A stretch of 64,000 nucleotides of DNA from VBOC01 sp964512655 (GTDB lineage: Bacteria; Bacteroidota; Ignavibacteria; UBA10030; SZUA-254): the NCBI GenBank assembly GCA_964512655.1, contig CAZEJT010000006.1, forward strand, positions 112,355 to 176,354, in the 5' to 3' direction. The translations under genes and the position numbers were made by a program. Position 1 is the stretch's first letter. Each line of letters starts with the position of its first letter. Under the pieces are notes generated by a model. That model saw only the letters and a program-made list of their open reading frames with translations, was not told the origin of the DNA and made no database searches. Positions 55,090-64,000 of the stretch are shown piece by piece.

Positions 55090-56946
55090 ATGCGAATTCC
55101 CCCCGAAAAAATCGAAGAGATACGTGTCAGCACCGACATCGTGGATCTCATCGGTGCCTTTGTCCGGCTGAAGAAGCGGGGGAAGAATTACCTCGGCCTC
55201 TGCCCCTTCCACTCTGAGAAAACCCCTTCGTTCAACGTTTCTGCGGAGCGCCAGATGTATCACTGCTTCGGGTGCGGGGCGGGGGGGAACGCTTTTACGT
55301 TCGTGATGGAGTACGAGAAGATCTCGTTCGTGGAAGCGGTCCGCGCGCTCGCGGAGAAGGCGGGGATCGCACTTCCGAGCCCCTCCGAAGAGTCGGACCG
55401 CGAGGCGAGCGAGCAGGAGCAGATCTACGAAGCATGCCGCTGCGCGGCTGAGTTTTTCCGCTCTTCACTGACCACAGCAGAGGGGAAGGTCGCTCTCGAT
55501 TATCTGCACAAGCGTGGATTCACGGATGAGTCGATCAAGACATTCCAGATCGGCTACGCTCCGAATTCCTGGGATGCGTTTGTCAAGCACGCCGCCTCGA
55601 AAAAGTTTCCTATCCCCGTCCTCGAAAAGGCAGGGCTCGTGCGCAAGCGGGAGGATGGGTCGGCCTACGACTATTTCCGGGGAAGGGCAGTGTTCCCGGT
55701 TTTCTCCACGACCGGGAGAATCGTCGGGTTCGGCGCCCGCAAGCTGATGGAGGACGACAAGCTCGGAAAGTACATTAACTCTCCCGAGACGCCGATCTAC
55801 CAAAAAAGCAGAATCCTCTACGGACTCTACCAGGCGCGCGAAGCCATCCGTGAAGACGAAACGGCCCTCCTCGTCGAAGGGTACGCCGATTTGATCCGGC
55901 TCTTCCAGTCCGGAGTCAGGAACGTCGTCGCTTCGAGCGGCACCGCTCTGACCGAAGAACAGATCGCCCTCCTTTCCAGATATGCCAGGAACGTCACAAT
56001 CGTGTACGATGCGGACTCCGCCGGATCGAATGCCGCACTGCGCGGAGTGGATCTGATCCTCGAGCGGGACCTCGATGTCAAGGTAGCGGTGCTCCCCGAA
56101 GGAGAAGATCCGGATTCCTTCATCGGCAAAGAGGGGGGAGATGCGTTCCGGAAGCTGGCAAAAACGGCCGGATCATTTATCGACTTCATTGCCGGCATTG
56201 CACAGCGCGACGGCAAGCTTGACACTCCGGAGGGCAAGGCGCAGACGGTGAGATCAATTGTCCAGTCGATCTCCAAGATGCCGGATGAGCTCAAGAGATC
56301 GTTTTACGTAAAGCACGTCGCAGACCGGTACAAGCTGTACGAATCGCTCCTCCATCGGGAACTGGAGAAGATTTTAACCGGAGCGCGCCGAGCGACGCGT
56401 ACCCAGACATCCGTGGTGCCTTCGTTCCGGGACGGGAGCGGGCTCGCCCAGCCTCCGCCGATCGAGATTCCCCCTCCTGAGCGCGATCTGACAAACGCGA
56501 TGTTGAGCGGAGGAGAGCAGGTTGCGCGGTACATCTTCAGCAAGATCGAGGTGGACGATTTTACGCACCCCCAGACACGGGCGGTGGCGGGTTATCTTTA
56601 CGAGTGTCTTGAGGAGGGGAAAGCGTTCGATACCTCTTTGCTGGTGAACGAGATTAAAGATCCCGCCCTGAGGCGCCTTATGACGTCGGCGATCGTCTCA
56701 AAGCACCAGCTCAGCCGCAGATGGGGAGAATCGCAGCTTGAGCAGGCGAACCCGATGAAGCTGGCCGGCGATGCTCTGGCGAGATTCCTCGAAGCATCCT
56801 TGAATCGAAAGTTGGCCCAAAATCATCAGTCTCTTGAAGAGGCAAGCCGAAGAGGGATGGATGTTTTGCCATTCCTTGAGGCGGGGAGAGATCTCCGGAG
56901 CAAGATCAAGGAGTTGCGCTCGAACGGAATCCACAGGGATTCCTGA
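55090..56946 (+). CDS. dnaG: DNA primase
   Basis: Synthesises the RNA primers of DNA replication. The 618-residue protein has the N-terminal zinc site CPFHSEKTPSF and YHCFGCGAGGNAF, the catalytic-core RGRAVFPVFS and IVGFGARKL, and the TOPRIM motifs LVEGYADLI and VYDADSAGSNA. The C-terminal part (about residue 450 onward) should bind DnaB. It has its own promoter and stands alone; rpoD and rpsU, its neighbours in many bacteria, are not here. Confidence 0.97.
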   Translation: MRIPPEKIEEIRVSTDIVDLIGAFVRLKKRGKNYLGLCPFHSEKTPSFNVSAERQMYHCFGCGAGGNAFTFVMEYEKISFVEAVRALAEKAGIALPSPSEESDREASEQEQIYEACRCAAEFFRSSLTTAEGKVALDYLHKRGFTDESIKTFQIGYAPNSWDAFVKHAASKKFPIPVLEKAGLVRKREDGSAYDYFRGRAVFPVFSTTGRIVGFGARKLMEDDKLGKYINSPETPIYQKSRILYGLYQAREAIREDETALLVEGYADLIRLFQSGVRNVVASSGTALTEEQIALLSRYARNVTIVYDADSAGSNAALRGVDLILERDLDVKVAVLPEGEDPDSFIGKEGGDAFRKLAKTAGSFIDFIAGIAQRDGKLDTPEGKAQTVRSIVQSISKMPDELKRSFYVKHVADRYKLYESLLHRELEKILTGARRATRTQTSVVPSFRDGSGLAQPPPIEIPPPERDLTNAMLSGGEQVARYIFSKIEVDDFTHPQTRAVAGYLYECLEEGKAFDTSLLVNEIKDPALRRLMTSAIVSKHQLSRRWGESQLEQANPMKLAGDALARFLEASLNRKLAQNHQSLEEASRRGMDVLPFLEAGRDLRSKIKELRSNGIHRDS

Positions 56947-56958
56947 TCAGGGAGAGCA

Positions 56959-56992
56959 TAAAAAAAGGGTGACCTGGAAGGTAGTCACCCTT
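56959..56992 (-). terminator. hairpin after dnaG with A-run on its 5' side
   Basis: AAGGGTGAC (56965-56973) pairs with GTCACCCTT (56984-56992). The run of A lies before the stem, so on the - strand it reads as stem plus T-run. On the + strand the short T end is weak, but a strong stem right after dnaG may still stop or stabilise its transcript. Confidence 0.45.
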
Positions 56993-57134
56993 AGGGACGA
57001 GGATAAGATTCCATTCAGCTGGAGGTAATCCCCGCCTCAATCATAGGTAAAAAAGCCCCGCGATCCAACCCCTCCTGTGCCAAATATCACACCGAGGGCC
57101 ATTTTCCGATACTACCAGCACGGGAGTTCCCCCT

Positions 57135-57163
57135 TTGCGCATCTCGGGTTGGTTCTCTATATT
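57135..57163 (+). promoter_or_regulatory. promoter for the T9SS paralog pair
   Basis: TTGCGC at 57135-57140, 17-bp spacer, TATATT at 57158-57163. The leader would be about 120 nt. Only 14 bp separate the two genes downstream, so both are likely transcribed from here. Confidence 0.55.
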
Positions 57164-57288
57164 TCCGCCATACCCCACCCGGAACTTGAACCCGAGGGGG
57201 AAACAGGCCTCTTGCACGCTCATCTTAATCGATAACCTGCTCGTCTCCCGCATCTCCGGTTGACGAAGGTTTACGAGGGAGTGCTGCC

Positions 57289-60200
57289 ATGCGATTGCTT
57301 AGCGCGTTCCTCTGTACAATAGCCCTCTCTGCAACCCTTTTCGCGCAACAAAAATATCTCGTCTCGCCCAACCAGGAAGTAATTCCTGTACCGCCGGCAA
57401 GTTCGGCGAGGGCTTTACTAAACAATCAGCACCGTCACGGGCTCCCTTCCTCGTTCATCCAATGCGATCCGCATCCACAGTTCGGGTACATTCCTCCGGA
57501 ATGCCCGATTTGCCCCGGCACATTCGGCTTTAGTCACGGCGACGTCATGGGCGAGTGGTTTGTAGCGCCGGCGCGAGGGACTATCGACACAATATACATT
57601 GTTTCGAATGGGACCATTTCTACGTTGGATTCGACAGTACGTGTCAGGATTTTCAAATCGAATATTGGTCCGGGCCACGGCCCCGGGTATGACTATCCCA
57701 GTCCCTGCTTAAGTTGGGGGTATTGGATAAACACAACCAATCTTGAGAGCGGCATCTCTGCCTTTATCGAGGATGCGACCGATACCACGTGGCACTCGAC
57801 CGCAGACTCTAATGGCAGTGCGAAGCCATCGTTCACTCCCTTTGGATCGAGCCTATGGGGGATGGGAGGGGTCACCCTCAAATTAAAGCCCTACGCCGCC
57901 GTCGCCCTCCCGATGGATCTCCTCCCCGGAGGATTCCAGATTGGGCCCCATCCGCCTGAGGTGACTGGTGCCATAGATGTGGGAGAGACATTCTTCTTCT
58001 CGATGCAGATGCCTTCATTCTCCACGCCTCATCCGTACCCCGAGGCCCAGCCGACACAATTCCCCGCGAGTTATATGTGGGATATTCCCGGACGAGCCTG
58101 GAAGTTTTATCCTCATGAGAATGGGCCGGATCCGGGATGCTATGGCACACCAGGTCTTACGGGATATAAGGGCTGGTGGGCGCGAGGAAGCAGTGACGGA
58201 GGCAATCCAACCAGGGCCCTCGCCTTCGATATCTGGTACAGCATGACCCTCACGGCGAATGTTCCCCCGGTGATCTTCGCGGGTGTACCGCCGGGAAACA
58301 CGCTTTCGACGGACTCACGATCGATTTCGGCAGAGGCGATCGACTGCGATTACGAGAATCCTTCACGTGCGGGACTTGACTCGGTGTTTGCGCGTTATAC
58401 GGTCACGGACTTCGCGGGAAATGTTGGTTCGTACGGAACCATTCTCCTGGACAACATCGGCGGGGATTCGTACAGCGGAATGCTGCCGGGTGTTCTGAAA
58501 GGGAGCATTGTAAAGTACAAGTTCTTCGCGGTCGATTCCGCCGGGCTCGCCGATTCGACGTCTGAGTTCCAGTACAAAGTCATCGACTTGAACAGCTCTT
58601 ACTATAAAGCGGATATGACCCTCCCATGCACGACGATGAGCATAGCCGCCTCCGGTACGGTGATCGATACTTCGGCCTGGTTCCTGCCTCCACGGAGCCT
58701 TAACACGGCGAAGGGGGATGACGGGACAAGCGGTCCGTTCTCTCTCGGCGGCCCGTTCGTTTACTTCGGCGATACGTTACACTATGCGTGGATAGGCGTG
58801 AACGGCGCAATCGCACTTTCCAAGGCCGCGTCGGAGACGCTCGATGTCAATTCAAACGGCTACGCCACCTACGGATGGGATTTCCCTCAGCGACAGTATC
58901 ACGGAAGGTCCGACGCAGCGGGCCAGGATGCGGGGCTAATGCCGAAGAATCTCATCGCACCCTTCTGGGCCGAATGGATCGTAAGACGGGACGCGCCGCC
59001 GATGACGTTCGGGCATGTGAGATACAGCAGCACCGCGTACCCGGGAAAGTTTGTGGTGGAGTGGGACAGTCTGGGCGACTTCGACGCCTCGGGCGCCGTG
59101 GTGGATAATGACCGCTTCCGCGTCGTTCTCGACCGACTCAGCGGTTCGATTCAGTTTCAGTACGACAACGTTGGAATCGGAGGACTCGACACGCTCGGAC
59201 TCGTGGGAATCCAATCGGACTCCCTGACGCATCCGGTGCCGGTCACCCCGTTCAACCTGTTTAACAGGGCCGGTAGTCCGACGGAGACCCGGCCGCGTGC
59301 CGGCCTTTGCGTTTCGTACTATCCTTGCGACTATTCATTGGGAATGATTGACGGTTGGAATCTGGTTGCAATCTGCACGAATCCGCCTTCGCGCTCGAGG
59401 CGGTTTCTCTTCCCGTCAGCGGTATCCCCGGCGTTCGTGTATAACGGAGGATACGCGCCGATAGACTCACTTTCGCCTGGCCGGGGGTACTGGCTAAAGT
59501 TTTCCGGCGCACAATCGACCTGCATTCCCGGGTCGCCCCTGGAATGCGTCGACGACTCCGTTAATGCTGGCTGGAATATCATAGGTTGCGCCACAAGGCC
59601 GACTCCAACAGGCACAATCACGAGTACCCCGCCGGCCATTATCGTGTCCCCCTTTTTCGGCTTCAACGGCTCGTACACGGTCGCAAGCATGGTCTCCCCG
59701 GGGCATGGGTATTGGGTCAGATGCAGCGCTCCAGGGAAACTTCATATTTGCGGAGGTGCGGCTTCCAGTTCCAAGGAAGCTGCTCAGGCCGATGAACTCA
59801 GCGCATTGGATAAGGTAACGATCCAGGATAACACCGGCCGCGCTCAAACTTTGTACATCGGATCTGACGCGGTCATGGGGGCTGATGAAGCAGGCAAGTA
59901 TGAAATGCCGCCTGCTGCTCCGGACGAAAGTTTTGGCGTCCGGTTCTCCTCGGGGCGATTGGTGGAAGTCTATCCTGCGACCCCTGACAAGTCGAAAGAA
60001 TATGAGTATCCAATCCTATTGCGGGACGTACAGTATCCGATCGGCGTGAGCTGGGAGTTCGGGGAGCGAAGCAAAGGAACGCTTACGCTCATAGCCGGCA
60101 GGGGAACGGAGAGAAAAACTCTGACGCTTCTCGGAGGAACGAAAGGAGGAACCGGAAGCGTGAGGATTATCGATCCCGCCGTAACGAAGCTGATCCTAAA

Positions 60201-60504
60201 GCTGACGCAAGGAGTGGCGTTACCGAAGGAATTCGCGTTATCCCAGAATTATCCAAATCCCTTCAACCCGATCACGCAGTTTATCGTCGATGTTCCGAAG
60301 GCGTCGGACGTTGAGATTGCAGTGTACGACATCCTGGGGCGAGAGATAGTTACGTTAATGAGAGGGGAGCAGGACGCGGGGTATCATACGGTGGACTGGG
60401 ATTCGAAGGACAGCAGGGGACTGACTGTCCCTTCCGGAATGTACATGGTTCGGATGACGGCTGGAGATTTCAGCGCCTCGAGAAAGGTACTGCTTCTAAA
60501 GTAG
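57289..60504 (+). CDS. T9SS-sorted secreted protein, paralog 1
   Basis: A 1071-residue exported protein of unknown function. Order of parts: signal peptide (LCTIALSATLFAQQ); a conserved NQEVIPVPPASSA; a domain with FGFSHGDVMGEWFVAPARG; a possible Ig-like part around residues 320-440; a globular domain with GVNGAIALS and the strand RFRVVLDRLSGSIQFQYD (about 490-660), common in Bacteroidota surface proteins; the double WN/GYW module (about 688-815); and the T9SS type A sorting domain with QNYPNPFNPITQ. Cysteines recur at conserved spacing. It is followed after 14 bp by a full-length paralog. No enzymatic motif was found. Confidence 0.88.
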   Translation: MRLLSAFLCTIALSATLFAQQKYLVSPNQEVIPVPPASSARALLNNQHRHGLPSSFIQCDPHPQFGYIPPECPICPGTFGFSHGDVMGEWFVAPARGTIDTIYIVSNGTISTLDSTVRVRIFKSNIGPGHGPGYDYPSPCLSWGYWINTTNLESGISAFIEDATDTTWHSTADSNGSAKPSFTPFGSSLWGMGGVTLKLKPYAAVALPMDLLPGGFQIGPHPPEVTGAIDVGETFFFSMQMPSFSTPHPYPEAQPTQFPASYMWDIPGRAWKFYPHENGPDPGCYGTPGLTGYKGWWARGSSDGGNPTRALAFDIWYSMTLTANVPPVIFAGVPPGNTLSTDSRSISAEAIDCDYENPSRAGLDSVFARYTVTDFAGNVGSYGTILLDNIGGDSYSGMLPGVLKGSIVKYKFFAVDSAGLADSTSEFQYKVIDLNSSYYKADMTLPCTTMSIAASGTVIDTSAWFLPPRSLNTAKGDDGTSGPFSLGGPFVYFGDTLHYAWIGVNGAIALSKAASETLDVNSNGYATYGWDFPQRQYHGRSDAAGQDAGLMPKNLIAPFWAEWIVRRDAPPMTFGHVRYSSTAYPGKFVVEWDSLGDFDASGAVVDNDRFRVVLDRLSGSIQFQYDNVGIGGLDTLGLVGIQSDSLTHPVPVTPFNLFNRAGSPTETRPRAGLCVSYYPCDYSLGMIDGWNLVAICTNPPSRSRRFLFPSAVSPAFVYNGGYAPIDSLSPGRGYWLKFSGAQSTCIPGSPLECVDDSVNAGWNIIGCATRPTPTGTITSTPPAIIVSPFFGFNGSYTVASMVSPGHGYWVRCSAPGKLHICGGAASSSKEAAQADELSALDKVTIQDNTGRAQTLYIGSDAVMGADEAGKYEMPPAAPDESFGVRFSSGRLVEVYPATPDKSKEYEYPILLRDVQYPIGVSWEFGERSKGTLTLIAGRGTERKTLTLLGGTKGGTGSVRIIDPAVTKLILKLTQGVALPKEFALSQNYPNPFNPITQFIVDVPKASDVEIAVYDILGREIVTLMRGEQDAGYHTVDWDSKDSRGLTVPSGMYMVRMTAGDFSASRKVLLLK
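60229..60374 (+). repeat. 146-bp segment identical in both T9SS paralogs (copy 1)
   Basis: Bases 60229-60374 equal 63456-63601 at every position, including synonymous sites. They encode the sorting domain around NYPNPFNPITQ. Flanking sequence differs at several sites within a few dozen bases. Confidence 0.85.
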
Positions 60505-60518
60505 AGGGAGTAGGGTCT

Positions 60519-63500
60519 ATGCGATTTCTTTCTGCGTTACTCTTCGTTTTTGCGCTCTGCGGTATCTCCACCGCGCAGCAGCGATTTGTTGTTTCACCCA
60601 ACCAGGAGGTGATCCCTATCCCGCCCGGCTCATCGGCGCAGGAGCTGATTGCCCGGCGCAGCCGCCCTACACTCCCTTCAAACATTCAGGCACCATGCAG
60701 CGGGGAGGCAGTCTTCGGTTACGATCCAGTTCACTTTCCGGTTGACAGCCGGTTCGGATTTAGCCACAAGGATGTCCTTGGTGAATGGTTCGTGGCGCCG
60801 GCACGGGGTACGATCGATACGTTTTACTTTTATCCCAACGGGTCGATCTCGGCTATCGACTCAGAAGTGATCATTCGAGTATTGAAGTCTAATCTTTCCC
60901 CGGGACACGGCCCCGGCTACGATTATCCACCTCCCTGTCGAAGCTGGGGTTACTGGTTTAGCAGCGTCGATCAGGAAAACTCGATCACCCCATTCCTCGA
61001 GGACGCGACAGATACGACCTGGCACTCCACAATAGAACTGAACGGAGGAACGAAGCCGTCCTTCCCGCCGGCCGGATTGAGCGTCTGGGGACTGAGCGGT
61101 ATTCCAATAAAGCTGAAGCCCAACTCTATCAACGCGGTCCCGACGGATCTCATTCCGGGAGGGTTTCAGATCAAGCCCCACGCGCCTTCTGTCCAGGACA
61201 CAATCGACGTGGGTGAGGCATTCTTCTTCACACTGAGAATGAATTCGATAAATGAATTGTGGGCGTACCCCGATCCCATGCCGACAGAATTCGCAGCGAG
61301 TTCCTCGGGGGATTTTCCCGCCCGGGATTGGAAGTTCTACGAGCATGATTCAGGTCCCACTTGGTGTTCCGGCACGCCCGCGAGTCAGATAAAGAAAGGG
61401 TGGGTCGCGCGCGGCCCGCTGGGACCCGCCCCGTATACGTCTGGCTCAGCGTTCAGTGTGTGGTACGTCATGACTCCCTCGACAAATATTCCGCCGAGCA
61501 TTTACTGCTCCGAGCGACTCGACTATACCTTCTCAACCGATCCCCGGACGGTCACCGCGGATATCGTGGATTGCGATGCCGAGCAGCCCCCCCGTGCCGG
61601 AGTCTACAATCAATACATAAGATACTGGACACGCGATTTGGCCGGTTATACCCTCTCCTCGGGTACTGTACCAATGTACTTCCTCGGCGGTTCTGGTTAC
61701 TCAGGCACCATTCCATCTGCCCCAAGGAATACCATCGTCACCTACAGGATCTTCGCCTCCGATTCCACCGGTCTCACGGATTCGACATGCCTGTTCAGAT
61801 ACAGAGTCGTCGACCTCAACAGCTCATATTACAAGGCCGACACGACGCTTTCCTGCACGACGATGAGCATCTCAGGTACTGGCACGGCGATCGGCGCATC
61901 CGCTTGGTTTTTGCCTCCGACAAGCAGTAATAATCACGCTGGAGATGACGGGACGGCGGGACCATTCTCCCTCGGCGGAACATTCCTCTATTTCGGCGAC
62001 ACGATGAACTACGCGTGGGTGGGCGTGAACGGGGCGATCGCGTTGTCGAAAACCGCCATTGACACGCTCGATGTGAACGCGAATGGGCTGTTCACCGACG
62101 CATGGGAGCTGCCTAGTCGCCAGTGCCACGGCCGACAGGATCTCTCCGGGCAAATAGCAGGGTTGATCCCCAGAAATTTTATCGCCCCCTTCTGGGGTAA
62201 TTGGATAGTCAAACAAGATTCTCCGGCAGCGACATTTGGCAATGTCAGGTATAGCAGCACTGCTTTTCCAGGGAAATTCATAGTCGAGTGGGACTCACTC
62301 GGAGATTTTGGTCCCTCCGGCGCACTCCCCGACGACGAGCGGTTCCGGGTCATCCTGGACCGCATATCAGGGACCATACAGTTTCAGTACGATAACGTAG
62401 GCAGCGGCGGGGTCGGAACCGCAGATCTGGTCGGGCTCCAATCAGATTCCATCACGCATCCAGGGCCGATCACACCGTTCAACTTCTTCGACAAAGATGG
62501 CTACCCCCTCGAAACACGGCTGCACAACGGCCTTTGCCTTTCGTACTATCCCTGTGATTTCTCAGTTGCATTGGTCGACGGATGGAACCTGGTTTCAGTC
62601 GGCGTGCGGCCCCCTTCGTACGCGAAATCCTTCCTCTTCCCAATGGCGGTAACGCCGGCTTACGCCTACCATGGAGGCTATACTCCAACCAACATCCTCG
62701 ACAGTATGGGAGGGTACTGGATTAAAGTCAGCGGCGCCCAGACGATCTGTGTCCCCGGGACCTGCCTGACCTGCAGAGATGACACGCTGAGGACGGGCTG
62801 GAATATCATAGGCGCCGGCTGCAAACCAGTCAATGTTGGGACGCTCGTAACAACGCCTCCAGCCATAATAGCCTCACCGATTTTCGGCTTCAGCGGATCT
62901 TATACTGTGGTCAGTACGCTTGTCCCGGGCCACGCCTATTGGCTCAGATCCAACGCCCCGGGCGTTCTCCACATTTGCGGAGGTGCGGCTTCCACTCCCA
63001 AGGAAACTGCTCAGGTTGACGAACTGAGTGGTTTGGATAAAGTAACGATCCGGGACGAGAAGGGGCGCGCGCAGACGTTGTACGTCGGATCGGATGCCGT
63101 CATGGGGGCCGATGAAGCGGCCAGGTATGAAATGCCGCCCGCTGCTCCGGACGAAACGTTTGGCGTCCGGTTTTCCTCGGGCCGATTGGTGGAGGTCTAT
63201 CCTTCAACACCCGACATGTCGAAGGAATATGAGTACCCAATCGCATTGCGGGACGTAGCGTATCCGATCCGCGTGAGCTGGGACCTGGCGGGGCGAAGCA
63301 AAGGAACGCTGGCGCTCACAGCTGTCAGGGGGAAGGAAAGAAAAACTCTGACGCTTCTGGGAGGAACGAAAGGGGAGACCGGGAGCGTGAGGATTATCGA
63401 TCCCGCCGTAACGAAGCTGATCCTAAAGCTGACACAAGGGGTGGCGTTACCGAAAGAATTCGCGTTATCCCAGAATTATCCAAATCCCTTCAACCCGATC

Positions 63501-63731
63501 ACGCAGTTTATCGTCGATGTTCCGAAGGCGTCGGACGTTGAGATTGCAGTGTACGACATCCTGGGGCGAGAGATAGTTACGTTAATGAGAGGGGAGCAGG
63601 AGGCCGGGTACCATACGGTGGAATGGAATTCGAAGGATAGCAGGGGGTTGACAGTTCCGTCGGGGATGTATATCGTTCGGATGACGGCCGGAGATTTCAG
63701 CGCTTCGAGAAAGGTCCTGCTTCTAAAGTGA
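60519..63731 (+). CDS. T9SS-sorted secreted protein, paralog 2
   Basis: A 1070-residue tandem paralog of the preceding protein with the same order of parts: signal peptide (VFALCGISTAQQ), NQEVIPIPPGSSA, FGFSHKDVLGEWFVAPARG, the GVNGAIALS domain, the double WN/GYW module and the sorting domain. The N-terminal and middle thirds have diverged clearly, while the last 115 codons are nearly the same as in paralog 1. The gene starts 14 bp after its partner with a GGGAGTAGGG ribosome site. The close pairing suggests duplication in place and joint expression; what the proteins bind or cleave is unknown. Confidence 0.88.
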   Translation: MRFLSALLFVFALCGISTAQQRFVVSPNQEVIPIPPGSSAQELIARRSRPTLPSNIQAPCSGEAVFGYDPVHFPVDSRFGFSHKDVLGEWFVAPARGTIDTFYFYPNGSISAIDSEVIIRVLKSNLSPGHGPGYDYPPPCRSWGYWFSSVDQENSITPFLEDATDTTWHSTIELNGGTKPSFPPAGLSVWGLSGIPIKLKPNSINAVPTDLIPGGFQIKPHAPSVQDTIDVGEAFFFTLRMNSINELWAYPDPMPTEFAASSSGDFPARDWKFYEHDSGPTWCSGTPASQIKKGWVARGPLGPAPYTSGSAFSVWYVMTPSTNIPPSIYCSERLDYTFSTDPRTVTADIVDCDAEQPPRAGVYNQYIRYWTRDLAGYTLSSGTVPMYFLGGSGYSGTIPSAPRNTIVTYRIFASDSTGLTDSTCLFRYRVVDLNSSYYKADTTLSCTTMSISGTGTAIGASAWFLPPTSSNNHAGDDGTAGPFSLGGTFLYFGDTMNYAWVGVNGAIALSKTAIDTLDVNANGLFTDAWELPSRQCHGRQDLSGQIAGLIPRNFIAPFWGNWIVKQDSPAATFGNVRYSSTAFPGKFIVEWDSLGDFGPSGALPDDERFRVILDRISGTIQFQYDNVGSGGVGTADLVGLQSDSITHPGPITPFNFFDKDGYPLETRLHNGLCLSYYPCDFSVALVDGWNLVSVGVRPPSYAKSFLFPMAVTPAYAYHGGYTPTNILDSMGGYWIKVSGAQTICVPGTCLTCRDDTLRTGWNIIGAGCKPVNVGTLVTTPPAIIASPIFGFSGSYTVVSTLVPGHAYWLRSNAPGVLHICGGAASTPKETAQVDELSGLDKVTIRDEKGRAQTLYVGSDAVMGADEAARYEMPPAAPDETFGVRFSSGRLVEVYPSTPDMSKEYEYPIALRDVAYPIRVSWDLAGRSKGTLALTAVRGKERKTLTLLGGTKGETGSVRIIDPAVTKLILKLTQGVALPKEFALSQNYPNPFNPITQFIVDVPKASDVEIAVYDILGREIVTLMRGEQEAGYHTVEWNSKDSRGLTVPSGMYIVRMTAGDFSASRKVLLLK
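63456..63601 (+). repeat. 146-bp segment identical in both T9SS paralogs (copy 2)
   Basis: Partner of 60229-60374, offset by 3227 bp. Confidence 0.85.
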
Positions 63732-63913
63732 GCGCGGGCTAAAGCCCGCGGCTACAACAGCACGGGTCCGCTTCTTTTGTAGCCGCGCCCCTTAGGGCGC
63801 GACCGATCATGCGCGGGCTAAAGCCCGCGGCTACAACAGCACGGGTCCGCTTCTTTTGTAGCCGCGCCCCTTAGGGCGCGACCGATCATGCGCGGGCTAA
63901 AGCCCGCGGCTAC
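63732..63913. repeat. tandem 79-bp REPIN-like repeat, about 2.3 copies
   Basis: Units start at 63732, 63811 and 63890 (the last one cut short). Each full unit has a CTAC-tailed palindrome (63733-63755, 63812-63834; third at 63891-63913) and, about 23 bp on, a GTAG-headed one (63779-63801, 63858-63880). The two hairpins thus face each other, as in a REPIN. The two complete units appear identical. It starts directly after the stop of the second T9SS paralog. Confidence 0.85.
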
Positions 63914-63936
63914 CGGATTCGAGCCTCTCAAATGAA

Positions 63937-63959
63937 CGCCGGCTGAAGCCGGCGCCTGC
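63937..63959 (-). repeat. degenerate REP-like palindrome
   Basis: CGCCGGC, loop TGAA, GCCGGCG, followed by CTGC instead of CTAC. Confidence 0.65.
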
Positions 63960-64000
63960 TATGTACAAAGTCAAGTCCGCCTACGTGTTTCGAGGGCAGT

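Larger units (their letters stand above)
56947..57288. other. 342-bp intergenic region between dnaG and the T9SS pair
   Basis: It holds a hairpin that suits a - strand terminator (56959-56992) and a promoter (57135-57163). A 70-codon - strand frame (57041-57253) spans it but has no recognised homology, and it covers the promoter, so I do not call it. Confidence 0.6.

Noticed and set aside
57041..57253. A 70-codon - strand gene between dnaG and the T9SS pair
   Set aside because: It spans the predicted promoter, lacks a ribosome site and resembles no family. A small gene cannot be fully excluded.
63732..63913. Possible CRISPR array
   Set aside because: The repeats are 79-bp units made of two facing hairpins with identical content between them, so there are no variable spacers, and no cas genes are present.

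Overview
The window is one continuous, GC-rich bacterial chromosome segment, packed with genes that lie almost all on the + strand. The organism is Gram-negative: it carries lpxB and lpxK for lipid A, outer-membrane and lipoprotein signals, and MEP-pathway isoprenoid genes (ispG, ispD). Three very large secreted proteins end in a type IX secretion (T9SS) type A sorting domain with the NYPNPFNP signature. This points to the Fibrobacteres-Chlorobi-Bacteroidetes group, probably Ignavibacteria or a related uncultured lineage. Two details argue against a typical Bacteroidia genome. IspG is the short two-domain form. Several promoters look like plain sigma70 (TTGnnn, 16-17 bp, TATATT) rather than the Bacteroidia TAnnTTTG type. 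The placement is inference; no rRNA or tRNA was seen.

Layout. 1-5.8 kb: end of comF, gap-pgk, a rhomboid protease, ispG and a Cys-type glutathione peroxidase. 6.2-11 kb: a 1591-residue T9SS cargo protein with eight tandem repeats. 11-15 kb: a fused alpha/beta 2-oxoacid dehydrogenase E1 on the - strand, divergent from ymdB-folD. 15-21.5 kb: a lipoprotein/ECF sigma/anti-sigma operon, then a sugar kinase next to a NagZ/beta-lactamase-fold fusion that fits cell-wall recycling. 21.7-28.8 kb: a putative beta-barrel protein, P5C dehydrogenase, sucC, a DinB-like protein, gatB and tpiA. 29-39.6 kb: a membrane-anchored GH2-like protein that has lost both catalytic glutamates, smc, a HAD phosphatase, a membrane methyltransferase, lpxB, lpxK and a class I amidotransferase. 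39.7-48.4 kb: ppdK, queA, ispD, plsY, gpsA and recG.

48.5-52.5 kb holds the most intriguing unit. It lies between a terminator plus a new promoter and an unrelated peptidase gene. It has two divergent paralogous D-Ala-D-Ala-ligase-like ATP-grasp enzymes, a GNAT acetyltransferase and a lysine 2,3-aminomutase-like radical SAM enzyme that keeps both lysine-recognising aspartates. I infer a small pathway that makes a beta-lysine derivative or beta-lysine-containing peptide. 52.5-57 kb: an M1-type metallopeptidase and dnaG. 57.3-63.7 kb: a tandem pair of T9SS cargo paralogs that share a 146-bp stretch identical at every base near their 3' ends.

Scattered between genes is a family of short GC-rich palindromes, each with GTAG at the foot of the hairpin (CTAC in the other orientation). 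This is the hallmark of REP elements moved by RAYT transposases. Two of them supply the stop codon of the gene they abut, and a cluster at 63.7-63.9 kb is amplified as a 79-bp tandem repeat. No RAYT gene is present here. I see no CRISPR array, prophage, or insertion sequence.
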